Positions 1-6,444 are shown, counted from the stretch's first letter. The stretch: DNA of 7,180 bases from Bacteroidota bacterium (GCA_947461015.1 CANHIR010000095.1:1-7180); one strand, 5' to 3'. Program-made: numbers and translations. The notes: generated by a model not told the origin, from the sequence alone.

Positions 1-917
1 GCTTCTGCTTCCATTACTTTTCCATCTGGGGTAATTAATGTAGAAGTCATTAAACCTAATGAACCAAAACCTTGGGCAACCGTATCAGATTGAACGTCAC
101 CATCATAGTTTTTACAAGCCCATACAAAATTTCCATTCCATTTTAAAGCACTCGCCACCATGTCATCAATTAAACGGTGTTCATAAGTGATACCTGCTTC
201 GGCATACTTTGCTTTAAATTCATTTTGATATACTTCTTCAAAAATATCTTTGAAACGGCCATCATACTTTTTCAAAATGGTATTTTTTGTAGATAAATAC
301 AAAGGCCATTTTTTAGCCAACGCTTGATTGAAACAAGCTCTTGCAAATCCAAAAATACTTTCATCCGTATTGTACATTGCCATGGCAACGCCATCACCTT
401 TGAAATTAAACACTTCAAATTCTTGTACTGTTCCATCCTCACCTTCAAACTTTACAGTCAACTTACCCTTCCCTTTAGTTACAAAGTCTGTTGCACGGTA
501 CTGATCACCAAATGCATGACGACCAATACAAATAGGTGCTGTCCAGTTAGGCACTAAACGAGGTACATTGCTACAAACTATGGGCTCACGAAATACAGTA
601 CCATCCAATATATTACGAATGGTTCCGTTTGGACTCTTCCACATTTGCTTTAACTTAAACTCTTGCACTCTTTGTTCGTCTGGTGTAATAGTAGCACATT
701 TAATACCAACACCATATTGCTTAATTGCATTTGCAGCATCAATGGTTACTTGGTCATTGGTCTCATCACGATATTCCATACCCAAGTCATAATATTTAAT
801 ATCAATTTCTAAATAAGGCAAAATCAATTTGTCCTTAATAAACTTCCAAATAATTCTGGTCATTTCATCACCATCCAATTCAACCACTGGATTGGCTACT
901 TTAATTTTTTGTCCCAT
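1..917 (-). CDS. icd: NADP-dependent isocitrate dehydrogenase, eukaryote-like (IDH1-type), 3' end beyond window
   Basis: Oxidatively decarboxylates isocitrate to 2-oxoglutarate in the cytoplasm (TCA cycle) and yields NADPH. The gene starts at ATG 917-915 and is open to the left edge: 305 complete codons of roughly 400-415 usual for this family. The protein follows human IDH1 almost residue for residue and is not the E. coli Icd type. Visible motifs are GDEMTRIIW (16-24), ATITPDE (75-81), KSPNGTIRN (94-102), [13 protein letters not shown] (132-144), [18 protein letters not shown] (209-226), HRLIDDM (247-253) and NYDGDVQSD (270-278). By alignment from memory, S95, R101, R110 and R133 match the isocitrate-binding Ser94, Arg100, Arg109 and Arg132 of human IDH1. 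K211, D251, D274 and D278 match the catalytic lysine and metal-binding aspartates. No key residue is missing. The rest of the NADP-binding part lies outside the window. It is transcribed away from mntH's 3' end after a 79-bp gap and probably has its own promoter. The symbol is generic (icd or idh). Confidence 0.95.
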   Translation of the reverse strand, partial: MGQKIKVANPVVELDGDEMTRIIWKFIKDKLILPYLEIDIKYYDLGMEYRDETNDQVTIDAANAIKQYGVGIKCATITPDEQRVQEFKLKQMWKSPNGTIRNILDGTVFREPIVCSNVPRLVPNWTAPICIGRHAFGDQYRATDFVTKGKGKLTVKFEGEDGTVQEFEVFNFKGDGVAMAMYNTDESIFGFARACFNQALAKKWPLYLSTKNTILKKYDGRFKDIFEEVYQNEFKAKYAEAGITYEHRLIDDMVASALKWNGNFVWACKNYDGDVQSDTVAQGFGSLGLMTSTLITPDGKVMEAE

Positions 918-937
918 TGCTTATAAAATTTTGTCTG

Positions 938-945
938 CAAATGTA
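938..945 (-). promoter_or_regulatory. Candidate -7 element of the isocitrate dehydrogenase promoter
   Basis: On the minus strand this reads TACATTTG, an exact match to the Bacteroidota -7 consensus TAnnTTTG. It lies 20 bases before the start codon, which would leave a leader of roughly 10-15 bases. A TTTA sits about 18 bases further upstream, a weak match to the -33 TTTG. A near-copy (TACATTTTG) lies directly upstream, so the register is uncertain. No Shine-Dalgarno sequence precedes the ATG. The call rests on consensus and position only. Confidence 0.4.
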
Positions 946-996
946 CAAAATGTAGGTAGAAATTAAAGCTTTATCCTTGGTAAAAAAAGGATTAAA

Positions 997-2886
997 TTAG
1001 TCATTTACTATTAAAACCGGAATGGATACGTTGTGCCTCACTGCCTCAATGGTTTCGCCATAAAAATAGTCCTTCCAACCCTTATGTTTGTGCGCTCCCA
1101 TTACTAACAATTGTGCGTCTTTTTCCTTTACAATTCTTACTATTTCTTTAACTCTATTTTGATATCCAATTGCCGAAATTGCGTTGTATCCTTTTTCCCT
1201 TAAAGCTTTGGTATAATTGTCTAGCCTTTCTTTATCTTTTCTGGATTCTTCATCATCACTTGCTTCCAATAAATAATTTGCGGTTACGCTTTCTACCACA
1301 TGAATAAAAATAAATTCAGATTCGTTTGATTTTTCTCCTGGTATTTGTTGCATTGCATGGGCAATGGCTGTCTTTATTAATTTTTGGTCGCTAACGGAAA
1401 AATCCACTGCTATGGCAATACGTTTAACAGGTTCGGTGTAGGTCCAGTCTAATTGTATTTCTTCACCATGTAAATCGGTAATTTTTTTCTTTTGCGCGTT
1501 TAACAATGGATAAATGGTAATATAAAGTAGTAAGGCCATAAAGAGTAAAACAAGGATAACTATGCCTACTTTAAAAAATATATTATTAGATTGGTGAAAG
1601 AATGCAACAACAAAATCAAAAACTAAATTTCCATTTAAATACACTAAAATGGCAGCTACAATCCAAGCTAAGGTTTTTACTTTCCATCCAATGGCAAATT
1701 CACCCATGGTATTTTTATCACTTACAAAATGAATAAGTGGTATTACTGCATAGCCCAATTGCAAGCTAAGAATTACCTGACTAAAAATTAACAACGCATC
1801 AACATGGTCTTCCCCCATTAAGCCAATCACTAAAACTGCAGGTATAATTGCAACTAACCTAGTTATTAACCTTCTAATCCAAGGATTTAATCTCAATTTC
1901 AAATAGCCTTCCATCACAATTTGACCTGCTAAAGTGCCTGTAACTGTAGAGCTTTGACCTGCAGCAATTAATGCAATGGCAAATAAAACAGGCGCCAATT
2001 TAGAACCTAATAATGGTGCAAGTAAAGCATGCGCATCTTCAATTTTAGCAACTTCCTTGTGTCCAGTTGCATAAAAAGCGGTGGCTGCTAAAATTAAAAT
2101 AGCGGCATTCACAAAAAATGCTGCATTTAATGCTACTACACTATCTATGAAATTGTAGAAAATAGACTTTTTAATCCCCGACACATTTCTGTCAATTTTC
2201 CGTGTTTGTACCAATGCAGAATGTAGATACAAATTATGTGGCATTACAGTAGCTCCAATAATACCCACTGCAATATATAAAGCTTCAGGAGATAATTTAG
2301 AAGGAACAAATCCTTTAATTGCATAGGATAGGTCAGGCTTGGCTATAAATAATTGAATAAAAAAGCTAAACCCAATGGTGGCAACTAATAAAATAATAAA
2401 GGCCTCCATCTTTCTAATGCCATAACGTTGTAAAAGTAAAAACAAAAACGTATCTAGTACTGTAATTACGGTGCCATACATCATGGGCATGCCAGTAAGT
2501 AATTTAATTCCAATAGCCATACCCAACACTTCTGCTAAATCGGTGGCAGCAATTGCCAGCTCTGCCAATACATAAAGAGAAACATTTACCATTGGAGGAT
2601 AGGTTTCCCTATTCACTTGTGCTAAATCCAAACGTCTAACAATACCTAAGCGGGCACTTAAGCTTTGTAATAATACGGCCATTAAATTACTAAGTAATAA
2701 GATCCAGATTAATTGATAGCCAAAAGCAGCACCCCCCGCCAAATCTGTGGCCCAATTTCCAGGATCCATATATCCTACACTTACTAAATAAGCAGGGCCT
2801 ATAAAGGCAAAGAATTTGCGCCAACCCGTTTTTTGACTGGTTGCAACAGACTCATGAAGATGATCTAGTGACTTTCCGGAATTCAT
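997..2886 (-). CDS. mntH: Nramp-family divalent metal (Mn2+/Fe2+) transporter with C-terminal universal stress (Usp) domain
   Basis: Inner-membrane, proton-coupled importer of divalent metals, most likely Mn2+ and possibly Fe2+. It is 629 aa long. Residues ~25-465 form the hydrophobic Nramp core, with about 11 membrane segments by eye. TM1 carries DPGN (41-44) and TM6 carries MPHNLYLHS (215-223). D41, N44 and M215 are the metal ligands known from the family. The methionine argues for a transition-metal carrier and not a Mg2+-type relative. Residues ~486-629 are a cytoplasmic Usp domain: AVDFS near its start (D494), then a C-terminal GAHKHKG...GETIEAVRH...IPVLIV block (597-627). Its nucleotide loop departs from the canonical G-x2-G-x9-G-S/T: it has K600 and E611 in place of the second G and the S/T. 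Plain MntH is ~410-430 aa, so the extra length is the Usp fusion, an arrangement I recall from other Bacteroidota. The start at ATG 2886-2884 leaves a short charged N-terminus before TM1. It diverges from the lipoprotein gene across a short gap that holds an operator-like palindrome. Metal choice is inferred. Confidence 0.93.
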   Translation of the reverse strand: MNSGKSLDHLHESVATSQKTGWRKFFAFIGPAYLVSVGYMDPGNWATDLAGGAAFGYQLIWILLLSNLMAVLLQSLSARLGIVRRLDLAQVNRETYPPMVNVSLYVLAELAIAATDLAEVLGMAIGIKLLTGMPMMYGTVITVLDTFLFLLLQRYGIRKMEAFIILLVATIGFSFFIQLFIAKPDLSYAIKGFVPSKLSPEALYIAVGIIGATVMPHNLYLHSALVQTRKIDRNVSGIKKSIFYNFIDSVVALNAAFFVNAAILILAATAFYATGHKEVAKIEDAHALLAPLLGSKLAPVLFAIALIAAGQSSTVTGTLAGQIVMEGYLKLRLNPWIRRLITRLVAIIPAVLVIGLMGEDHVDALLIFSQVILSLQLGYAVIPLIHFVSDKNTMGEFAIGWKVKTLAWIVAAILVYLNGNLVFDFVVAFFHQSNNIFFKVGIVILVLLFMALLLYITIYPLLNAQKKKITDLHGEEIQLDWTYTEPVKRIAIAVDFSVSDQKLIKTAIAHAMQQIPGEKSNESEFIFIHVVESVTANYLLEASDDEESRKDKERLDNYTKALREKGYNAISAIGYQNRVKEIVRIVKEKDAQLLVMGAHKHKGWKDYFYGETIEAVRHNVSIPVLIVND

Positions 2887-2899
2887 TCTATGTAAATTT

Positions 2900-2921
2900 A
2901 GTTATAAACGTTTGTATAACT
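2900..2921. promoter_or_regulatory. 22-bp imperfect palindrome, candidate metal-regulator operator between mntH and the lipoprotein gene
   Basis: Two perfect 7-base arms, AGTTATA and TATAACT, flank an 8-base spacer (AACGTTTG), giving a 22-bp dyad. It ends 13 bases before the mntH start codon. It touches a TAAATTTA (2893-2900) that, read on the minus strand, is one base from the -7 consensus, so a bound protein would block mntH transcription. Its right half covers the TTTG proposed as the -33 element of the divergent gene. A dyad of this size next to an Nramp gene resembles operators of manganese-responsive repressors; the E. coli MntR site is also a 22-bp inverted repeat. The half-site sequence is different, and the regulator's identity (DtxR/MntR-like or Fur-like) is not shown here. 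Confidence 0.45.
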
Positions 2922-2942
2922 GAAATTGAAAGTCTATTTTTA
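2911..2942 (+). promoter_or_regulatory. Candidate promoter of the lipoprotein gene
   Basis: TTTG at 2911-2914, a 20-base spacer, then TATTTTTA at 2935-2942 fit the Bacteroidota pattern TTTG-N19-21-TAnnTTTG with one mismatch in the last base. Transcription would begin near 2948, a few bases before ATG 2956. This supports that ATG over the in-frame TTG at 2926, which would lie inside the promoter. The -33 element overlaps the 22-bp palindrome, so the same regulator could act on both genes. Confidence 0.45.
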
Positions 2943-2955
2943 TAAAAACAATCAA

Positions 2956-3903
2956 ATGCGAAATTTGTTGATGATTGGCTTTTCTTGTTTCTTGTTTGCT
3001 TGTGGACAAAAGCCAGCTAATTTAAATGGCGAGTCGCCAGTAGCTATTACAGACTTTTACAAAGCTTTTAATAGTGTAAACCTCCCTATTAATATCGCCG
3101 ATAGTAATTTAAATGAAATTAAAGAAGGTAAGGAAATTGGACGTAAACTTTTAGGACAATATGTTAATACATCTACCCTTGAAACCATATTGCCAAACAA
3201 TGATAAAAAAACAACCCTATTCCCCCTATTTAAAATAGACAAAGAGGGCGAGCATTATTTACTTTTAAAGATAATAAAACAGTATAAAATTGAAATAGGT
3301 ATACTTGTATTTAACAAGGGAAATAAATTTTTAGCGTATAAATCAATTATTGAATTTAAAAAAGAAGGTAAGCACATTGTAAATAGTTCTAAATCGCTAT
3401 TCATTAACAATGAACCCTCTTTTCTGATTTTTGAAAATAAAATTAATAAAGAACGAAAAGCATACATAGAAAAAACAGCATGGGCATTTACAGCAGGATC
3501 ATTCCAAATAATATTTGTTGATAGTGAACAAAAAAAAGGGGGCAATACCATCATAAACCCATTAGATACCTTATCTACCAACAATGCATTTAGTGGCAAT
3601 TACGAATTAAATGAAAAAAACTTTATTTCACTAAGAGACAATGGCACACCCAATAAATATCAATTTTTCTTACATACTGAAAATAATAAGGGGGCATGTA
3701 TAGGTGAACTAAAGGGTTTATTAAATTTCAATAAAAACGCAGCCACTTATTCCGAGAAAGGAGATGCTTGCCACATTGAATTTGTAATTAAAGGCAATAA
3801 TATTTCCATAAAAGAAAATGGAAACTGTGGCAATCACAGAGGATTGGATTGCAGTTTTGACGAAAGTTTTAACCGTAAAAAGAAGCTAAAAAAGAAAAAA
3901 TAA
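2956..3903 (+). CDS. Lipoprotein of unknown function
   Basis: I do not recognise this 315-aa protein. ATG 2956 gives a typical lipoprotein signal: an N-terminal Arg, a short hydrophobic stretch, and a lipobox LFAC with the lipidated Cys at 16, followed by GQKPAN. It should therefore be anchored in the outer or inner membrane facing the periplasm or outside. The reading frame extends up to a TTG at 2926, but that would put ten mostly polar residues before the signal and overlap the promoter. Residues ~25-205 are polar and Lys/Ile/Asn-rich, with alternating hydrophobic runs suggesting beta structure. From F212 (FSGNYEL) a second region looks like a small beta domain with four cysteines: C248, C272, C291 and C299 (GNCGNHRGLDCSF), able to form two disulfides in the periplasm. 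The C-terminus is a strongly basic tail, KKKLKKKK. No transmembrane segment or catalytic motif is visible. It diverges from mntH across a shared operator-like palindrome, so a metal- or envelope-stress-linked role is possible but unproven. Confidence 0.8.
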   Translation: MRNLLMIGFSCFLFACGQKPANLNGESPVAITDFYKAFNSVNLPINIADSNLNEIKEGKEIGRKLLGQYVNTSTLETILPNNDKKTTLFPLFKIDKEGEHYLLLKIIKQYKIEIGILVFNKGNKFLAYKSIIEFKKEGKHIVNSSKSLFINNEPSFLIFENKINKERKAYIEKTAWAFTAGSFQIIFVDSEQKKGGNTIINPLDTLSTNNAFSGNYELNEKNFISLRDNGTPNKYQFFLHTENNKGACIGELKGLLNFNKNAATYSEKGDACHIEFVIKGNNISIKENGNCGNHRGLDCSFDESFNRKKKLKKKK

Positions 3904-3916
3904 TCCACAAAAAGGC

Positions 3917-3967
3917 CCTAAAATATGGTTCTTATACACACTTAATGTGTAAAAAGTACATTTTAGG
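3917..3967 (+). terminator. Two-tier hairpin after the lipoprotein gene, possible terminator
   Basis: CCTAAAAT (3917-3924) pairs with ATTTTAGG (3960-3967). Nested almost concentrically inside is TACACA (3935-3940) / TGTGTA (3946-3951) around a CTTAA loop. It starts 14 bases after the lipoprotein stop codon and ends 44 bases before the next start. The position suits a terminator, but the stems are short and A+T-rich with no good T-run after them. The structure could instead sit in the leader of the downstream gene. No clear promoter consensus is visible for that gene: TACATTTT at 3957-3964 is the nearest -7 match, with no partner. Confidence 0.3.
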
Positions 3968-4011
3968 CAAATACCATTATATTGCAGTCAAATTAACAAA
4001 CGTCCTATCCT

Positions 4012-5670
4012 ATGAGTTTTAGAAATTACCAGGTGCCTTACAAAATAAACGAACAGTTTAAGAAGAAGGCAGCTTACTTTTCTATGGAATTTGCCATTCA
4101 CCAACCCTTGAAAATATATAGTGGAGGTTTAGGCTTTTTAGCGGGTTCGCATTTAAGAAGTGCATATGAATTAAATCAAAACATGATTGGTGTAGGCATC
4201 CTTTGGAAGTATGGATACTATGACCAAGCTCGAAACCAGGATCAAACCTTACAGGTAACTTTCATGGAGAAAATATATAGTTTCTTGGAAGATACTGGTA
4301 TCAAGTACCAAATCATGATACATGATCACCCAGTTTGGGTAAAAGCATTCTATTTAGCACCGAATACGTTTTGTAGTGCTCCCTTATTTTTATTAAGTAC
4401 CGATTTACCCGAGAACGATTACGTATCTCAAACCATAACTCACCGATTATATGATGCCAATGTAGCTACCAAAGTGGCTCAATTTATATTATTAGGTGTG
4501 GGTGGCGCAAAATTGATTGATGAATTAAATTTTGAACCAGAAGTTTACCATTTAAATGAAGCACATGGATTTTCAAGTGCATTCTATTTATTAAATAAAT
4601 ACAAATCATTAGACGAGGTTAAGAAGCGCTTGGTGTTTACAACCCATACGCCCGAAGAAGCAGGTAATGAAAAGCATGATATTTATTTATGTCACAAAAT
4701 GGGTTATTTCTGTGGCTTAACTATTGACGAAGTAAGAAAATTAACAGGCATTCAGGATGACCAATTCAACCACTCCTTAGCTGCTTTACGTTTTGCACGT
4801 AAAGCAAACGGTGTTTCGGAATTACATGGTCATGTGAGTCGTGAAATGTGGGGTAAATATGAAGGCATTTGTCCTATTGATCATATCACCAATGCACAAA
4901 ACTGGCGTTATTGGGCCGATAAACAATTGTATAAGTTCTCTGAAGCGAATGATGATGCTGGTTTTGATGATCGCAAAATGTATTTAAAAAAACGTGCGTT
5001 TGAAATAGTGGCTGACCAAACCGGAAAAGTATTTGATCCAAATGTGTTAACCATAGTTTGGGCTAGACGTTTCGCTGGATACAAGCGTGCCGATTTCCTT
5101 TCATGGGATTTAGAAAGATTTGAAAAATTATTGGGCAATTTAAAACACCCAGTACAAATTATATTTGCTGGAAAGCCCTATCCTGTTGACTATCCTGCTA
5201 TCTCTCAATTTAACAACTTAGTCCACTTAAGCAAGAACTATAAAAATGTGGCAGTACTAATTGGTTATGAATTAGGATTAAGCAAGCGCTTAAAACAAGC
5301 TTCGGATGTTTGGTTAAACAATCCACGCGTTCCAAGAGAAGCTTCAGGTACATCAGGTATGACTGCAGCGATGAATGGTGCAGTAAATTTCTCAACCGAC
5401 GACGGATGGATACCAGAGTTTGTAAGCCATGGACATAATGGTTTTGTGGTGCCTAAAGCAGATTATGGAAACATGAGCACACAGGAACAAGACGATTACG
5501 ATTTAGAAGAACTGTATAAGATATTAGAAAACGAAATTGTACCTATGTATTACGAAAAGCGGGATACATGGCGCTCTATTACTAAAAACGGAATGAACGA
5601 TGTTCGCTTCCAATTTGATAGCAATAGAATGGCGGAAGAATACTATGAAAAAATGTACAAAACGAAGTAA
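4012..5670 (+). CDS. Family GT35 alpha-glucan phosphorylase homologue lacking the PLP-binding lysine
   Basis: It is related to glycogen/maltodextrin phosphorylases of the short alpha-glucan phosphorylase type (552 aa, without the N-terminal DUF3417 segment of longer relatives). Visible blocks: YFSMEFAIH (22-30), IYSGGLGFLAGSH (35-47), YHLNEAHG (179-186), FTTHTPEEAG (209-218), VWARRFAGYKRADFL (349-363), and DVWLNNPRVPREASGTSGM followed by TAAMNG (432-456). R352, R353, Y357 and K358 align with the phosphate-site Lys568, Arg569, Tyr573 and Lys574 of rabbit muscle phosphorylase, and H212 with its His377. The residue after GTSGM, which in phosphorylases is the lysine holding pyridoxal phosphate (Lys680 in rabbit), is Thr451 (codon ACT, 5362-5364). 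A lysine codon differs from ACT by two bases, so a single read error is unlikely. Ordinary phosphorolysis is thus doubtful. GHNGFVVP (474-481) resembles a motif of nucleotide-sugar GT4/GT5 enzymes. Databases will call it glgP; I leave the symbol empty because of the missing lysine. The cytoplasmic location and glucan substrate are inferred. The start has no Shine-Dalgarno sequence, and the N-terminus fits the family. Confidence 0.85.
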   Translation: MSFRNYQVPYKINEQFKKKAAYFSMEFAIHQPLKIYSGGLGFLAGSHLRSAYELNQNMIGVGILWKYGYYDQARNQDQTLQVTFMEKIYSFLEDTGIKYQIMIHDHPVWVKAFYLAPNTFCSAPLFLLSTDLPENDYVSQTITHRLYDANVATKVAQFILLGVGGAKLIDELNFEPEVYHLNEAHGFSSAFYLLNKYKSLDEVKKRLVFTTHTPEEAGNEKHDIYLCHKMGYFCGLTIDEVRKLTGIQDDQFNHSLAALRFARKANGVSELHGHVSREMWGKYEGICPIDHITNAQNWRYWADKQLYKFSEANDDAGFDDRKMYLKKRAFEIVADQTGKVFDPNVLTIVWARRFAGYKRADFLSWDLERFEKLLGNLKHPVQIIFAGKPYPVDYPAISQFNNLVHLSKNYKNVAVLIGYELGLSKRLKQASDVWLNNPRVPREASGTSGMTAAMNGAVNFSTDDGWIPEFVSHGHNGFVVPKADYGNMSTQEQDDYDLEELYKILENEIVPMYYEKRDTWRSITKNGMNDVRFQFDSNRMAEEYYEKMYKTK

Positions 5671-5680
5671 GTAAAGTAAC

Positions 5681-5709
5681 TCATAGTACTCCTTTATGGG
5701 GTGCTATGA
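5681..5709. repeat. Hairpin A, first copy (12-bp stem)
   Basis: TCATAGTACTCC pairs with GGGGTGCTATGA around the loop TTTAT. Ten pairs are Watson-Crick; T5687-G5703 and T5690-G5701 are wobbles. It begins 11 bases after the stop codon of the upstream gene. The stem is followed by an A-run and not by T's on the plus strand, and by no T-run on the minus strand, so it is not a classical intrinsic terminator. It may still protect the mRNA 3' end. Confidence 0.75.
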
Positions 5710-5763
5710 AAAAATCTTAAGATTTAATTTACTAGCCCTTAAATTTTATCAAGCTAAAGTAAC

Positions 5764-5792
5764 TCATAGCACTCCTTTATGGGGTGCTATGA
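5764..5792. repeat. Hairpin A, second copy (12-bp stem)
   Basis: This has the same stem and TTTAT loop as the first copy, but C5770 replaces T5687 and turns one wobble into a full C-G pair. The only difference between the copies within the stem thus keeps pairing, which weakly favours a function as folded RNA. Confidence 0.75.
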
Positions 5793-5808
5793 AAAAATCT
5801 TAAGATTT

Positions 5809-5848
5809 AATTTACTAGCCCTTAAATTTTATTAAGGGCTAGTAAATT
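5809..5848. repeat. Hairpin B: perfect 17-bp inverted repeat with 6-base loop
   Basis: AATTTACTAGCCCTTAA (5809-5825) and its exact complement TTAAGGGCTAGTAAATT (5832-5848) flank the loop ATTTTA. This is the strongest fold in the window and lies between the phosphorylase homologue and ubiX. The left arm also occurs in copy 1 (5726-5742). There the right arm is only a degenerate remnant (TCAAGCTAAAGTAA, with a GG missing), so only copy 2 forms the full stem. It probably ends or stabilises the upstream transcript; no long T-run follows. Confidence 0.85.
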
Positions 5849-5865
5849 ATCCAACAATTCCTCCC

Positions 5866-5873
5866 TAATTTTG
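5866..5873 (+). promoter_or_regulatory. Candidate -7 element of the ubiX promoter
   Basis: TAATTTTG matches TAnnTTTG exactly and ends 10 bases before the ubiX ATG. A start site the usual 4-8 bases downstream would leave a leader of only a few bases, so the mRNA would be nearly leaderless. No convincing TTTG lies 19-21 bases upstream; that region is the right arm of hairpin B. The call rests on consensus and position only. Confidence 0.3.
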
Positions 5874-5883
5874 TTACCTATAT

Positions 5884-6444
5884 ATGAACAAGATTATCGT
5901 TTCCATTACCGGCGCTAGTGGCGCTATTTACGCCAAATGTTTATTGGACTGTTTAGTGCAAATGAAGGACCAATATGAGGCCGTAGGTGTAGTAATGAGC
6001 GATAATGCCAAAATTGTATGGGAAACGGAGTTAGGCAATAAGGACTATGCCAACTACCCTTTTGACTTTTACGCTAAAAACGATTTTAACGCCCCCTTTG
6101 CCTCGGGTTCCGCTCAATATAACATTATGATTGCTGTGCCTTGCAGTATGGGCATGTTGGGCCGAATTGCCAGCGGAATAAGTGACGATTTAAGCACCCG
6201 CGCTGCAGATGTTATTTTAAAAGAGCGCCGTAAACTTATCTTGGTGGCACGTGAAACTCCCTATAATTTAATTCATATCAAAAACATGGAAACCGTGACC
6301 TTGGCGGGTGGTATTATTTGTCCCGCCACCCCAAGCTTTTATAGCAACCCACAAACCATTGAGGAGGTAGCTTATACCGTGGTGCACCGTATTTTAGACC
6401 TTGCAGGATTGAATGCCAAAGGATATCGCTGGGGCACAAACTAG
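5884..6444 (+). CDS. ubiX: Flavin prenyltransferase UbiX
   Basis: Transfers a dimethylallyl group from dimethylallyl (mono)phosphate to FMN, making prenyl-FMN, the cofactor of UbiD-type decarboxylases. The product is a soluble 186-aa flavoprotein of usual length; the family forms dodecamers. Visible features: ITGASGAIY (8-16) for flavin phosphate binding, PCSMGMLGRIASGISDDLSTRAADVILKERRK in pieces from 86 to 117, RETP (123-126), IHIKNM (130-135), PATPSFYSNP (147-156) and HRILDLAGL (168-176). R123, E124, Y153 and R169 appear to match the catalytic or phosphate-binding residues described for Pseudomonas UbiX (Arg139, Glu140, Tyr169, Arg185; alignment from memory). No ubiD partner lies in the window. 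In this phylum the likely use is a decarboxylation in menaquinone synthesis or another UbiD reaction, which is inference. It is convergent with clpC across a shared terminator. ATG 5884 is the natural start, with the Rossmann-like strand beginning at once. Confidence 0.93.
   Translation: MNKIIVSITGASGAIYAKCLLDCLVQMKDQYEAVGVVMSDNAKIVWETELGNKDYANYPFDFYAKNDFNAPFASGSAQYNIMIAVPCSMGMLGRIASGISDDLSTRAADVILKERRKLILVARETPYNLIHIKNMETVTLAGGIICPATPSFYSNPQTIEEVAYTVVHRILDLAGLNAKGYRWGTN

Larger units (their letters stand above)
5672..5836. repeat. 82-bp tandem direct repeat (two copies, period 83) rich in hairpins
   Basis: Copy 1 (5672-5753) and copy 2 (5755-5836) are identical except at 5687/5770 (T/C) and 5750/5833 (C/T). 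Each unit begins with TAAAGTAACTCATAG. It then contains a 12-bp hairpin, a 14-bp perfect palindrome AAATCTTAAGATTT (5712-5725 and 5795-5808), and the left arm of a long hairpin that is completed only after copy 2. Copy 1 starts one base after the stop codon of the phosphorylase homologue, so the array fills its 3' untranslated region. The near-identity suggests a recent duplication. No open reading frame is present. It could be a structured terminator region or a small dispersed palindromic element. Confidence 0.9.

Noticed and set aside
324..792. Two plus-strand open frames (77 and 74 codons) opposite the left-edge gene
   Set aside because: They lie antisense to a clear isocitrate dehydrogenase reading frame, show no recognisable domain, and have biased, low-information composition.
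973..992. Short hairpin ATCCTT/AAGGAT after mntH as its terminator
   Set aside because: It has only six pairs with no T-run after the stem on the minus strand. It also lies just upstream of the next gene's promoter candidate, so it is too weak to list.
2926..2955. TTG-initiated N-terminal extension of the lipoprotein gene
   Set aside because: It would add ten mostly polar or aromatic residues before a good lipoprotein signal and would overlap the proposed promoter. ATG 2956 fits better.
3057..3599. Minus-strand open frames within the lipoprotein gene
   Set aside because: They are antisense shadows with no motif or promoter. The plus frame has a convincing signal peptide.
4908..5395. Minus-strand open frames within the phosphorylase homologue
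   Set aside because: They are opposite strongly conserved coding sequence and have no features of their own.
4012..5670. Calling the gene a glycogen synthase because of the GHNGFVVP block
   Set aside because: The whole-length motif order is that of GT35 phosphorylases. One short glycosyltransferase-like block does not support a change of family.
5672..5836. CRISPR array or attachment-site duplication
   Set aside because: There are only two long, directly adjoining copies with no spacers, and no cas, integrase or transposase gene nearby.
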